64,000 nt of DNA. Source: an uncultured Pelagibacteraceae bacterium. GTDB lineage: Bacteria; Pseudomonadota; Alphaproteobacteria; Pelagibacterales; Pelagibacteraceae. Location: the NCBI GenBank assembly GCA_902601545.1, contig CACKNR010000003.1, positions 1-64,000 on the forward strand. The letters run 5' to 3'. Both the position numbers and the translations under genes were made by a program. Below, piece after piece: positions 8,819 to 17,470 of the stretch. Below the pieces are notes generated by a model, which saw only the letters and a program-made list of their open reading frames with translations, searched no databases and was not told the origin of the DNA. Positions within the stretch are counted from its first letter, which is position 1; the number at the start of each line of letters is the position of its first letter.

Positions 8819-10108
8819 TTAGTAGCGGTAAGTATCTGGTTTAAATGGTCCTGATGGTTTAACGCTAATATAATCTGCTTGTTCTTTTGACATTTTAGTT
8901 AATTTTGCACCTACTTTTTCTAAATGAAGCATGGCAACTTTTTCGTCGAGATGTTTTGGAAGTACATAAACTTTCTTTTCATATTTGTCTGAGTTGTTCC
9001 ATAGTTCAATTTGAGCAATAACTTGATTTGTAAATGAAGCGCTCATAACAAAACTAGGGTGCCCTGTAGCACATCCCAAGTTTACCAGTCTTCCTTCAGC
9101 TAAAAGAATGATCCTTTTTTTACTAGGTAATTCTATTTCGTGCACTTGCGGTTTTATTTCATCCCATTTGTAATTTTTTAATGCCTCAACTTGAATTTCA
9201 TTATCAAAGTGACCTATGTTGCAAAGTATTGCTCTATCTTTCATATCTCTCATATGATCAGCTGTAACTATGTCTTTATTTCCTGTAGCAGTAACAATAA
9301 TATCAGCATCTTTGATAGCTTCATCCATAACAACAACTTCGTAACCTTCCATAGCAGCTTGTAACGCGCATATCGGGTCTGTCTCGGTTACCATAACTCT
9401 TGCACCTGCTTGACGTAAAGAAGCAGCGCTTCCTTTGCCAACGTCACCAAATCCAGCTACAATAGCTACTTTACCTGACATCATTATATCAGTTGCTCTT
9501 TTAATTCCGTCTACTAAACTTTCTCTACAGCCATAAAGGTTGTCGAATTTAGATTTTGTCACTGAGTCGTTTACATTTATGGCAGGTATTAGTAGCTCTT
9601 TAGTAGACTCCATTTTTTTAAGTGCCAAAACACCTGTTGTAGTTTCTTCTGAAACACCCTTAACATCTTTTAATAAATTTTTATATTCTTTATGCATTAA
9701 AGCAGTAAGGTCACCACCGTCGTCTAAGATCATATTTGGTTTCCAGTCTTTTTTTCCTTCAATAGTTTGCTTAACGCACCACCAGTATTCCTCTTCTGTC
9801 TCACCTTTCCATGCAAAGACAGGGATGCCCGCTTTGGCTATTGCGGCAGCTGCATGATCTTGTGTTGAAAAAATATTACAAGAAGACCATCTAACCTCTG
9901 CTCCCAATTCCACTAAAGTTTCAATTAACACCGCTGTTTGTATAGTCATATGAAGACAACCTAAGATTTTTGCACCCTTTAAAGGTTTTTTACCTTTGTA
10001 CTCCTTCCGGAGAGCCATAAGTCCTGGCATTTCTGTTTCTGCTAAAGAAATTTCTTTTCTTCCAAAATCTGCTTCGTTAATATCTTTTACTTTATAATCT
10101 TGAGCCAT
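8819..10108 (-). CDS. ahcY: S-adenosylhomocysteine hydrolase
   Basis: A 429-residue enzyme splitting S-adenosylhomocysteine into adenosine and homocysteine with bound NAD. The NAD site [20 protein letters not shown] is intact; [15 protein letters not shown] and the C-terminal [13 protein letters not shown] are diagnostic. I start it at the Met of MAQDYKVKD (10108); an in-frame extension to 10147 adds 13 residues not seen in the family. It lies 48 bp downstream of chvG on the same strand, with no room for a riboswitch. It complements metK at 46754-47914. Confidence 0.95.
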   Translation of the reverse strand: MAQDYKVKDINEADFGRKEISLAETEMPGLMALRKEYKGKKPLKGAKILGCLHMTIQTAVLIETLVELGAEVRWSSCNIFSTQDHAAAAIAKAGIPVFAWKGETEEEYWWCVKQTIEGKKDWKPNMILDDGGDLTALMHKEYKNLLKDVKGVSEETTTGVLALKKMESTKELLIPAINVNDSVTKSKFDNLYGCRESLVDGIKRATDIMMSGKVAIVAGFGDVGKGSAASLRQAGARVMVTETDPICALQAAMEGYEVVVMDEAIKDADIIVTATGNKDIVTADHMRDMKDRAILCNIGHFDNEIQVEALKNYKWDEIKPQVHEIELPSKKRIILLAEGRLVNLGCATGHPSFVMSASFTNQVIAQIELWNNSDKYEKKVYVLPKHLDEKVAMLHLEKVGAKLTKMSKEQADYISVKPSGPFKPDTYRY

Positions 10109-10156
10109 ATTGAAGATGTTATTATCAACATAAATAAACCTTAGCAAGAAATAATG

Positions 10157-11677
10157 TTAGGAAACTTTAGGAAGCAAAACCTCTACCTGTGCTCCTTTAG
10201 CATTAAGCCTATTTGAGGCTGCTACTGTACCTTTATGCAATTGAACAATATTTTTTACAATATTCAAACCTAAGCCGGAGTGTTTCCCGAAACTCGCAGG
10301 TCTATTGCTATAAAAACGCTTAAATATTTTCTGAGGTGATGTTTCAGAAAAACCTGGTCCCTCGTCTTTTACTGAAATTAATAAATTGCTAGAAGTTTCT
10401 TCAAGACTAATCTCAATTTTTTGGTTATCTTTGCTAAACGAAATTGAATTATCTAATAAATTAGCGATTACTTGCTCTAATCTATTACTTATACCAAATA
10501 TTAAATGACCATTTTTACTTTTAATATTGTTGATAACACTTATAACAATTTTTTTATTTTGATTAATAAGATCTTGGTTAAAGTCTTCTACTACACTATT
10601 AACAATTTCAACTAAATTAATTTTACTCATTTTTTCTCGGGATAAAGATGCTTCGTCTTTTAACATTTGTGTGTAATCCGTTATTAATCTTTCTATTCTT
10701 TCCACATCATGATTTATGATTTTAAGAAGTTTTTCTCCCTCATTTTTTTCAGTAGTTTTGTCTAAAAGTTCTGAAGCACTTTTTAATGATGCAAGAGGAT
10801 TTCTTATTTCATGAGCTAAATCATTTGAAAATGTTTCTGCTTTATTAGTTCGTTGTTGTAATTCTTTAGTCATTTCATCAATTGACTGTGTTAGTTTACC
10901 AATTTCATCATTTCTGATGAAAACTTTGTTTATATCAATTGTTTGATTAGATTTTTTTTTAACTCCTTCACTAAATTTAACTAAAAGACCAATCGGCTTA
11001 AGAATATATTTATTTAAAAATAGAGAAAAGATTAAAATCACAATCACAACAGCAATCATAGTTCTTATTATAAATGCTTTTCTTTCTTTCACAGCAGTGG
11101 TGATGTCATTCGCTTGCTCTGAGACTACAATATAACCGATATCATCGTTTTGAAATTTAATTTTACTCAGCGTACTTACAAAAAAATTATTTTTTTTATT
11201 GTTAGTAACGGTCATTATTTCATCATTATATTTATTTGTAATAATATCTTTAATTTCGTCTATTTCTTCCTCTTCAAGTCTCTCTTCAATATTTGGCTTA
11301 ATTGTTTCACCACCCAAAGCTTCCTCGAAAATTATATCTGATCCTGTAAAAACACTTTGATCTAAATCTAAAATGTTTGTGTCTCCAATTAGATTTCCTG
11401 ATAAATCATAAAATTGGACACGGTCTAGACTTTGAAACAAAAATCTTGTAGAGAGCAAAAAATCTCTAATTCCCTCTTTAGTGTATTCTATATTTAGTCT
11501 TTCAAGGTTATCTTTGGTGTTTTTTATTACTATTTTATGATTATCTGATCTTTCTTTTACTAGGTTTGGCTGGATTGCTTCAAGGTATATAATTGTAAAA
11601 AGCCCTAAAACAGAAAAGACTGTAAGGTTAATAATTAAAAACTTCTTTAGAATAGAAGCTGATTTTTTTTGTTTCAT
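10157..11677 (-). CDS. chvG: sensor histidine kinase ChvG-like
   Basis: A 506-residue membrane kinase. TM1 is at about residues 12-32, a periplasmic sensor region at 33-202, TM2 at about 205-224, a HAMP domain at about 225-280, the H-box NDLAHEIRNPLASL with phospho-acceptor His289, and a C-terminal ATPase domain (N-box NLLDNSISFSKD, G1 DEGPGF, G2 GLGLNIVKNI). ChvG senses acid or envelope stress in other alphaproteobacteria. The periplasmic part carries an acidic patch, EERLEEEEIDEIKDI (about 131-145). It directly follows chvI (stop/start share base 11677). What it senses here is unknown. Confidence 0.9.
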   Translation of the reverse strand: MKQKKSASILKKFLIINLTVFSVLGLFTIIYLEAIQPNLVKERSDNHKIVIKNTKDNLERLNIEYTKEGIRDFLLSTRFLFQSLDRVQFYDLSGNLIGDTNILDLDQSVFTGSDIIFEEALGGETIKPNIEERLEEEEIDEIKDIITNKYNDEIMTVTNNKKNNFFVSTLSKIKFQNDDIGYIVVSEQANDITTAVKERKAFIIRTMIAVVIVILIFSLFLNKYILKPIGLLVKFSEGVKKKSNQTIDINKVFIRNDEIGKLTQSIDEMTKELQQRTNKAETFSNDLAHEIRNPLASLKSASELLDKTTEKNEGEKLLKIINHDVERIERLITDYTQMLKDEASLSREKMSKINLVEIVNSVVEDFNQDLINQNKKIVISVINNIKSKNGHLIFGISNRLEQVIANLLDNSISFSKDNQKIEISLEETSSNLLISVKDEGPGFSETSPQKIFKRFYSNRPASFGKHSGLGLNIVKNIVQLHKGTVAASNRLNAKGAQVEVLLPKVS

Positions 11678-12375
11678 TAGCTAACATTCCATCTATACCC
11701 GCTTCCATATCTAGTTTCAATTGCAGAAAACTTCTCATCTACCTTTTTAAATTTTTTTCTTATTCTCTTTACGTGGCTATCAATAGTTCTATCCTCGATT
11801 TCTGTATTTTCCTTGTATGCTATGTCCATTAAATGTGCTCTTTCTTTTATAACCCCTGGTCTTTTGGCTAATTCTTTAACAATTAGAAATTCTGTAGTGG
11901 TTAGCTTATCTGGCAAAGCTTTACCATTCCATTCACACTCCAATTGAGCAGGATCTAATTTTAATTTACCATGACTAATTATATTTTTTGTGTCATCGAT
12001 AGTATTAGTTTTTTTCCTTAATTGAACTCTTATTCTCTCTATTAAAACTTTTGTAGAAAAACCTCCAGATTTTTTGACAAAATCATCAGCACCCAACTTC
12101 AAACCAAGTAATTCATCAACTTCATCATCTTTTGATGTTAGAAAGATGATTGGAATTGACATCTTTTTTTTAAGTTTTTTTAATAACTCTTCTCCGTCCA
12201 TCCTTGGCATTTTGATATCTAGTATTGCTAAGTCAGGAGGATTTCTACTTAGTCCAATTAAAGCTGTCTCTCCATCAATATAAGTTTGAACTTTAAAACC
12301 CTCTCTTTCTAAAGCCATACTTATACTTGTGAGTATATTTCTATCGTCATCTACTAAAGCTATTGTTTGACTCAT
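11677..12375 (-). CDS. chvI: OmpR-family response regulator ChvI-like
   Basis: A 232-residue regulator with a receiver domain (residues 1-120) and a winged-helix DNA-binding domain (about 130-232, ending IETRYGSGYRWN). The acidic pocket is Asp9-Asp10-Asp11, the phospho-acceptor is Asp53 in ILDIKMPRMD, and the switch Thr is Thr80. The usual Lys-Pro after ADDF-V is Lys102-Ser103 here, with KKSGGFS in place of the more usual RKPFS. It overlaps chvG by one base and is surely its partner. Confidence 0.9.
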   Translation of the reverse strand: MSQTIALVDDDRNILTSISMALEREGFKVQTYIDGETALIGLSRNPPDLAILDIKMPRMDGEELLKKLKKKMSIPIIFLTSKDDEVDELLGLKLGADDFVKKSGGFSTKVLIERIRVQLRKKTNTIDDTKNIISHGKLKLDPAQLECEWNGKALPDKLTTTEFLIVKELAKRPGVIKERAHLMDIAYKENTEIEDRTIDSHVKRIRKKFKKVDEKFSAIETRYGSGYRWNVS

Positions 12376-12414
12376 ATTTTTATTCTCTTAATCATATTGT
12401 CAAAATTTAGGCGT

Positions 12415-15180
12415 TTAATGGGCTTCTCCCCAATTGTTTCCAGAGTTAATACTTACTTCTAAAGGTATTGAAAACATATGATGGTCTGAGCTTGAAACTG
12501 ACGTCATAACTTCTTTAACAATTTTTTTTACTTCACTTTCATCTTTTCTTAAACACTCAAAGATAAGCTCATCATGTATTTGTAAAAGCATTTTTGCTTT
12601 CTTTTTTTCTTCAAGGATTCTATCAATTTTAATCATTGCTAGTCTTATGATATCTGCAGCTGATCCTTGTATTGGAGCATTAATTGCTGCTCTTTCTTGG
12701 AATGCGCGCACGCTAAAATTTTTATCGTTAATTCCTCTTAAATGAATTCTTCTTCCAAAAATATTTGTAACAAAGCCTTGCTTTCTGCAAGTTTTTATTG
12801 TCGTGTTCATATAATCTTTAATTTCAGGAAATTTTTTAAAATATGAATTAATGAAACTTAAAGCCTCTTCATTTGAAACTGATATTTGTTTTGCCAATCC
12901 ATATTGTGTAATTCCATAAATAATTCCAAAATTAATTGCCTTAGCTTTTCTTCTAAAATCATCTGTCACTTTTGCAATAGGAACATCAAAAACTTGGCTC
13001 GCTGTTAAAGAATGTATATCTTGTTTATTTTTGAAAGCTTTCTTTAATTCTTTTACATCAGCCATATCAGCAAGAATTCTCATTTCTATTTGATTATAAT
13101 CTGCCGAAATTAATAAATTATTTTTATCTGCTATAAAGGCTTTTCTTATCTCTTTACCGTCTGAAGTCTTTATAGGAATATTTTGTAAATTAGGATCACT
13201 CGAAGCTAACCTACCGGTATTAGTTGCAGCTAGTAAAAAAGAAGTATGCACTCTTTTTGTTTTTTTACTTATATGGTCTTGCAAAGCATCTGTATAAGTA
13301 CTTTTTAATTTTGAAACTTGGCGCCATTCTAAAACTAAATTTGGAAATTTATGTCCAGTTGATGCTAAGTCCTCTAAAATTTTAGCACTCGTAGCTAAAC
13401 TTCCCTTCTTAGTTTTTTTCAATTTTGCTATCTTTAAGTCATTATAAATAATTTCTCCTAATTGTTTTGGCGATCCGATATTAAATTTTTTACCCGATAT
13501 TTTATAAATTTCTTTTTCAATAGTTATTAATCTTTCCTCAAATTTTTTTGAAAGTTTTTTAAGATAAGCATCATCAACTTTCACACCACTCGACTCTAGT
13601 TTTGAGAGAATTTTTATCATTGGTTTTTCAAATACCTCATAAATTTTTTCTAACTTTTCCTTAGATACTCTCTCAGATAAAACTTCATATAATCTTAACG
13701 TTATGTCTGCATCCTCAGCAGCATATTCAGTGGCTGATTTAAGATCTACTTCTGAAAAATTTAACTGCTTTTTTCCAGTTCCTACCAAATCTTTATAAGA
13801 TATGGTTTTATGACCAAGATGTAATTCAGATAACGTATCCATATTATGTCTATTATTTCCCGCGTCTAGTGTGTACGAAAGTAACATCGTGTCTTCCAGC
13901 GAACTTAGTTCAATGCCGTGGTTTTTAAATATTATAAAATCATATTTTATATTTTGGCCAACTTTTTTTATGCTTGGGTCTTCTAAAAGTGGTTTAAGTT
14001 TCTTCAAAACAATATCCTTTTTTAATTCCGTTTTTTCTGTATGACCTACTGGGATATAGAAAGCTTCGTTAGCCTCATAACATAACGATATGCCAACAAG
14101 ATCTGCTTCTTGGGGATTTAAGGATGAGGTTTCAGTATCAACTGCTATAACTGATTTTTCATTTAATTTTTTTATTAATTCATCCAGTTGTTTCTCTTTG
14201 GAAATAGTTTTGTAGGTCTTAGTATTTATCTTATTGTTTTTTTTTATAGGATTTTTCTCATTAAAATCTTTGCTTCTAGGTTCTCCATAAAAACTAATTG
14301 CCTGGCTCAACAATCTATTAAATTCCATATCTCTTAAAAAATCGTATAGCTTATCTTTATTAATATCTTTAATAATAAAGTCAGCAGCATCATTTCTAAG
14401 TGGAACATCATTTTTTAAAGTTACTAATTGCTTACTAATTATAGCTTTATCTTTGTTAGACAATAGGGTTTCCCGTCTTTTGTTCTGAGGTATTTCTGAT
14501 GCCTTATTTAATAAATTTTCTAAGGTTTTATATTTATTTATAAGTTCTGCTGCTGTTTTAACTCCAATACCAGGAACTCCAGGGACATTATCTGAACTAT
14601 CTCCAGCAAGTGATTGCACGTCGATTACTTGACTTGGTTTAACTCCAAATTTTTCAATTACATCTTTTTCACCTATAACTTTACTTTTCATAGGATCAAA
14701 TAGTCTGACTTTATTTGATACTAACTGCATTAAATCTTTATCTGACGATATCACGGTAACCTTTGCACCAGCTTCAGTAATTTTTTTTGCATAAGTAGCT
14801 ATGAGATCATCTGCTTCATAATTTAAAAGTTCAATAGACGGTAAGTTAAAAGCTTCAACAGATTTTCTGATGTACTCAAATTGAGGTGCTAAATCGTCAG
14901 GTGCTTCTTCTCTGTTCGCTTTATATTCACTGTAAATTTCGTTTCTAAAATTTTTTCTAGCTGAGTCGAATATAACAGCAAAATGGGTTGGTTTATTTTT
15001 TGAGTCATCGGATCTAGCATCCTCTAAAAGTTTAAAAAGCATCGAGCAAAAACCACTTACGGCTCCTGTAGGTAACCCATCGCTTTTTCTAGATAGAGGC
15101 GGCAAAGCGTAATAAGCTCTGAAAATGTATCCAGACCCATCAATGAGATAAAAATGATCTGTTTTTTTTATTGAACTCAT
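12415..15180 (-). CDS. polA: DNA polymerase I
   Basis: A 921-residue, three-domain polymerase. Residues 1-290 form the 5'-3' flap nuclease (YLIDGSGYIFRAYYALPP; SSDKDLMQLV; GVPGIGVKTAAELI). About 330-510 form a 3'-5' exonuclease that appears active, since the metal ligand motif VDTETSSLN is kept. The rest is the polymerase: motif A LISADYNQIEMRIL, the O-helix RRKAKAINFGIIYG and motif C QIHDELIFE. It processes Okazaki fragments and fills repair gaps. It lies 39 bp upstream of chvI on the same strand and starts 42 bp from the divergent ABC ATPase gene. Confidence 0.97.
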   Translation of the reverse strand: MSSIKKTDHFYLIDGSGYIFRAYYALPPLSRKSDGLPTGAVSGFCSMLFKLLEDARSDDSKNKPTHFAVIFDSARKNFRNEIYSEYKANREEAPDDLAPQFEYIRKSVEAFNLPSIELLNYEADDLIATYAKKITEAGAKVTVISSDKDLMQLVSNKVRLFDPMKSKVIGEKDVIEKFGVKPSQVIDVQSLAGDSSDNVPGVPGIGVKTAAELINKYKTLENLLNKASEIPQNKRRETLLSNKDKAIISKQLVTLKNDVPLRNDAADFIIKDINKDKLYDFLRDMEFNRLLSQAISFYGEPRSKDFNEKNPIKKNNKINTKTYKTISKEKQLDELIKKLNEKSVIAVDTETSSLNPQEADLVGISLCYEANEAFYIPVGHTEKTELKKDIVLKKLKPLLEDPSIKKVGQNIKYDFIIFKNHGIELSSLEDTMLLSYTLDAGNNRHNMDTLSELHLGHKTISYKDLVGTGKKQLNFSEVDLKSATEYAAEDADITLRLYEVLSERVSKEKLEKIYEVFEKPMIKILSKLESSGVKVDDAYLKKLSKKFEERLITIEKEIYKISGKKFNIGSPKQLGEIIYNDLKIAKLKKTKKGSLATSAKILEDLASTGHKFPNLVLEWRQVSKLKSTYTDALQDHISKKTKRVHTSFLLAATNTGRLASSDPNLQNIPIKTSDGKEIRKAFIADKNNLLISADYNQIEMRILADMADVKELKKAFKNKQDIHSLTASQVFDVPIAKVTDDFRRKAKAINFGIIYGITQYGLAKQISVSNEEALSFINSYFKKFPEIKDYMNTTIKTCRKQGFVTNIFGRRIHLRGINDKNFSVRAFQERAAINAPIQGSAADIIRLAMIKIDRILEEKKKAKMLLQIHDELIFECLRKDESEVKKIVKEVMTSVSSSDHHMFSIPLEVSINSGNNWGEAH

Positions 15181-15222
15181 ATATACATATTACATTGAAT
15201 TATTTACTTAGATTAAAAAATT

Positions 15223-16152
15223 ATGTCAAATAATGCATTAACTGTTGAAAATCTTAACAAAATCTATTCGAACTCCAAAACAAAAAAGGAAATAAAAGCT
15301 ATCACAGATTTAACTTTTGAAGTTAAAGAAGGTGAAGTATTTGGGCTACTTGGACCAAATGGTGCTGGCAAAACAACTTTTTTAAGTATTTTAGGCGGAA
15401 CGGTATCTAAAACATCTGGGCTTGTTAATGTTTGGGGTTTCGATCTTGATAAAAACCCAAGACAAGTTAAAGCCTCTATTGGAATAGTTCCTCAAGAGGT
15501 AAATCTAGATGCTTTTTTTAGTCCAAAGCAATTATTAGAACTGCAAGCTGGACTTTATGGTATAGCTAAAACAGAAAGAATCACAGAACTAATACTTAAA
15601 ATGGTTTCCTTGGAGGGTAAGGCTAACGCGTATTCAAGAAGTTTGTCCGGTGGTATGAAAAGGAGACTTTTAATTGCAAAAGCAATGGTTCATCAGCCTC
15701 CTATTTTAATTTTAGATGAGCCAACTGCAGGAGTAGATGTAGAGCTTAGAAATAACCTTTGGAATAATGTTAAAAAACTTAATAAGGAGGGTGTAACAAT
15801 AATCTTAACTACGCACTATCTTTTAGAAGCTCAAGAAATGTGTGATCGTATAGCCATCATTGATAAAGGTAATTTGGTCGCTTTAGATACAACAGAAAAA
15901 CTCTTAGATAGAATAAAAACTAAAAAAATTAATTTTAAAGTTCAACTTGTTGATTTAAATCTTCCCCTTTATATGGAAGGAATTAAGTTTAAGATCATTT
16001 CAAACAAACAAATCACTGCAACATATGAAAAAAATTCATTAAATTTTGGTGAAATAATTGATTATTTTAATCAAAACAACTTAAAAATTGAGGATATTTC
16101 TACGGACGACGGCGACTTAGAAGATGTTTTTGTTCAATTAACAAAGCACTAG
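15223..16152 (+). CDS. ABC transporter ATP-binding protein (ABC-2/NatA type), no permease nearby
   Basis: A 309-residue ATPase with Walker A GPNGAGKTT, signature LSGGMKRRL, Walker B ILILDEPTAGVD and the switch His in TTHYLLEA. A C-terminal region of about 80 residues (from KTKKINFKVQLVDL) matches the extra domain of ABC-2 exporters of the NatA/DrrA/NodI kind, not the ECF-type BioM ATPase. Such ATPases need a separate membrane partner. None is found here: the next gene, 31 bp on, is bioY. Its substrate and partner are unknown. Confidence 0.88.
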   Translation: MSNNALTVENLNKIYSNSKTKKEIKAITDLTFEVKEGEVFGLLGPNGAGKTTFLSILGGTVSKTSGLVNVWGFDLDKNPRQVKASIGIVPQEVNLDAFFSPKQLLELQAGLYGIAKTERITELILKMVSLEGKANAYSRSLSGGMKRRLLIAKAMVHQPPILILDEPTAGVDVELRNNLWNNVKKLNKEGVTIILTTHYLLEAQEMCDRIAIIDKGNLVALDTTEKLLDRIKTKKINFKVQLVDLNLPLYMEGIKFKIISNKQITATYEKNSLNFGEIIDYFNQNNLKIEDISTDDGDLEDVFVQLTKH

Positions 16153-16183
16153 ATTTTAATGAAAAAAATGTTTATTTAGACTT

Positions 16184-16735
16184 ATGGAACTAGTAAAAGG
16201 TTTAAAACAATCAAAAATATTAAAGTATGTTTTTTTTGCTTTAATTGGAAGCATTATACTAGCTATTTCCTCAAAAATTAAAATTCCTTTCTATCCTGTG
16301 CCAATGACTATGCAAACTTTAGTGATCTTATTAATTGGAGCATGTTTTGGATGGAGATTAGGTGTAGCTACTATTTCTTTATATTTGTTCGAAGGAATTA
16401 TTGGCTTGCCAGTTTTTTCAGGCACTCCAGAAAAAGGTATAGGAATAGTTTACTTCACAGGTCCTACAATGGGTTACTTAATTGGATTTATAGTGGCTGG
16501 ATTTTTAGCAGGAAAATTTATTTATGATAATAGTTATATTAAGACTTTTTTAAAATTAACTTTTGCCACAAGCTTTATTTATATGTTAGGAATGTTATGG
16601 CTAGGTACTTTAATAGGTTGGGATAAACCAATTTTCAAATTAGGAGCACAACCTTTCTTGTTAGCAGAGTTAATAAAAATTTTAATTGCAACCCTCGCAA
16701 TAAATCAAATTAAAAAATTTAGAAAATTTATTTAA
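16184..16735 (+). CDS. bioY: biotin transporter BioY
   Basis: A 183-residue membrane protein with about six hydrophobic segments. The family signature PFYPVPMTMQTLVILLIGA lies at about residues 35-53, followed by GIIGLPVFSG and YFTGPTMGYLIGF. BioY is the biotin-binding S component of ECF transporters and can work alone in some alphaproteobacteria. No bioM or bioN is seen here, and the upstream ABC ATPase is not of the ECF kind, so it probably acts alone or with a distant module. It ends 1 bp before the convergent regA. Confidence 0.9.
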   Translation: MELVKGLKQSKILKYVFFALIGSIILAISSKIKIPFYPVPMTMQTLVILLIGACFGWRLGVATISLYLFEGIIGLPVFSGTPEKGIGIVYFTGPTMGYLIGFIVAGFLAGKFIYDNSYIKTFLKLTFATSFIYMLGMLWLGTLIGWDKPIFKLGAQPFLLAELIKILIATLAINQIKKFRKFI

Positions 16736-16736
16736 G

Positions 16737-17309
16737 TTATCTGGGAGATCTTTTAGATAGAATTCTTTGCAGTGTTCTTCTGTGCATCTTAAGTCTTCGA
16801 GCTGTTTCGGAAACATTTCTATTACATAACTCAAAAACTCGGTGGATATGTTCCCACTTAACTCTATCTGCAGACATTGGATTTTCGGGTGGCTTTGCCT
16901 TCGATTCAGGAGAAGCTAATAGTGCTGCCTCAACGTCGTCAGCATCGACTGGTTTAGCTATATAATCTATTGCACCTTCTTTAACTGCTGCTACAGCTGT
17001 GGGTAGATTCCCGTATCCGGTTAACATTACGATTCTGCTATCTCTCTTATTGTTTGAGAGTTCTCTTACCACATCTAAACCATTCCCATCTTCGAGCCTC
17101 AAATCAACCACTGCAAAGGCAGTAGGAGCTGTCTTAGCGATATTCAGGCCCTCTGATACAGATTTAGCCTCTTTGACCTGAAATCCTTTCTTTTCCATGG
17201 CTCTGGCTAATCTTCCTCTTAATGGATCGTCATCATCAAGGATTAATAGCGATTTATCAGCAAAGTCTGCTAATTTTAGCTGCTCGGGAACATTTTTTTG
17301 TGATCTCAT
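16737..17309 (-). CDS. regA: redox response regulator RegA/PrrA/ActR-like
   Basis: A 190-residue regulator. The receiver domain shows the acidic cluster DDDD near residues 25-28, phospho-acceptor Asp69 in AVVDLRLEDG, Thr97 and Lys119-Pro120. After a proline-rich linker (SKAKPPENP) comes a Fis-type helix-turn-helix, NVSETARRLKMHRRTLQRIL, nearly invariant in the RegA family. RegA controls genes for energy metabolism in answer to redox state. Its kinase gene regB is at 21628-22911, separated from it by the four-gene polyamine operon. Its GC content appears higher than neighbouring genes, which probably reflects strong conservation. Confidence 0.93.
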   Translation of the reverse strand: MRSQKNVPEQLKLADFADKSLLILDDDDPLRGRLARAMEKKGFQVKEAKSVSEGLNIAKTAPTAFAVVDLRLEDGNGLDVVRELSNNKRDSRIVMLTGYGNLPTAVAAVKEGAIDYIAKPVDADDVEAALLASPESKAKPPENPMSADRVKWEHIHRVFELCNRNVSETARRLKMHRRTLQRILSKRSPR

Positions 17310-17360
17310 AATGACTCATGTAGGTACTGTTAAAAAAATTTCAACACCCCAAAAATGTCC

Positions 17361-17441
17361 TTTTTTTCTTTACATAAAGTAAAAAAAACCTTAAATGCGA
17401 AATAAGTAAGGTTTTTTTTATTAAATTTTTTAAAAAACCTT
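17361..17441 (+). promoter_or_regulatory. candidate attenuator/RNA leader of the polyamine operon
   Basis: In the 161 bp between regA and the decarboxylase gene, bases 17381-17393 (AAAAAAAACCTTA) pair perfectly with 17407-17419 (TAAGGTTTTTTTT), a 13-bp stem with a 13-base loop that ends in a U-run, like an intrinsic terminator. Bases 17432-17441 (AAAAAACCTT) repeat the 5' arm and can pair instead with 17408-17417. A third weak hairpin (17361-17372 with 17375-17386) competes for the 5' arm. Since both flanking genes point away, a plain terminator makes little sense here. Whether it is a speF-type leader RNA (a motif known in alphaproteobacteria) or something else I cannot tell. Confidence 0.45.
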
Positions 17442-17470
17442 TGTGTAATTTAACGCGAGGGACACATGAA

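Noticed and set aside
10109-10147. Longer ahcY start at 10147
   Set aside because: The 13 extra residues have no counterpart in the family; the Met of MAQDYK is the better start.
17441-17470. TTG at 17441 as start of the decarboxylase
   Set aside because: It overlaps the leader hairpin arm and has no ribosome binding site, while ATG 17471 has GAGG ten bases upstream and gives a normal N-terminus.
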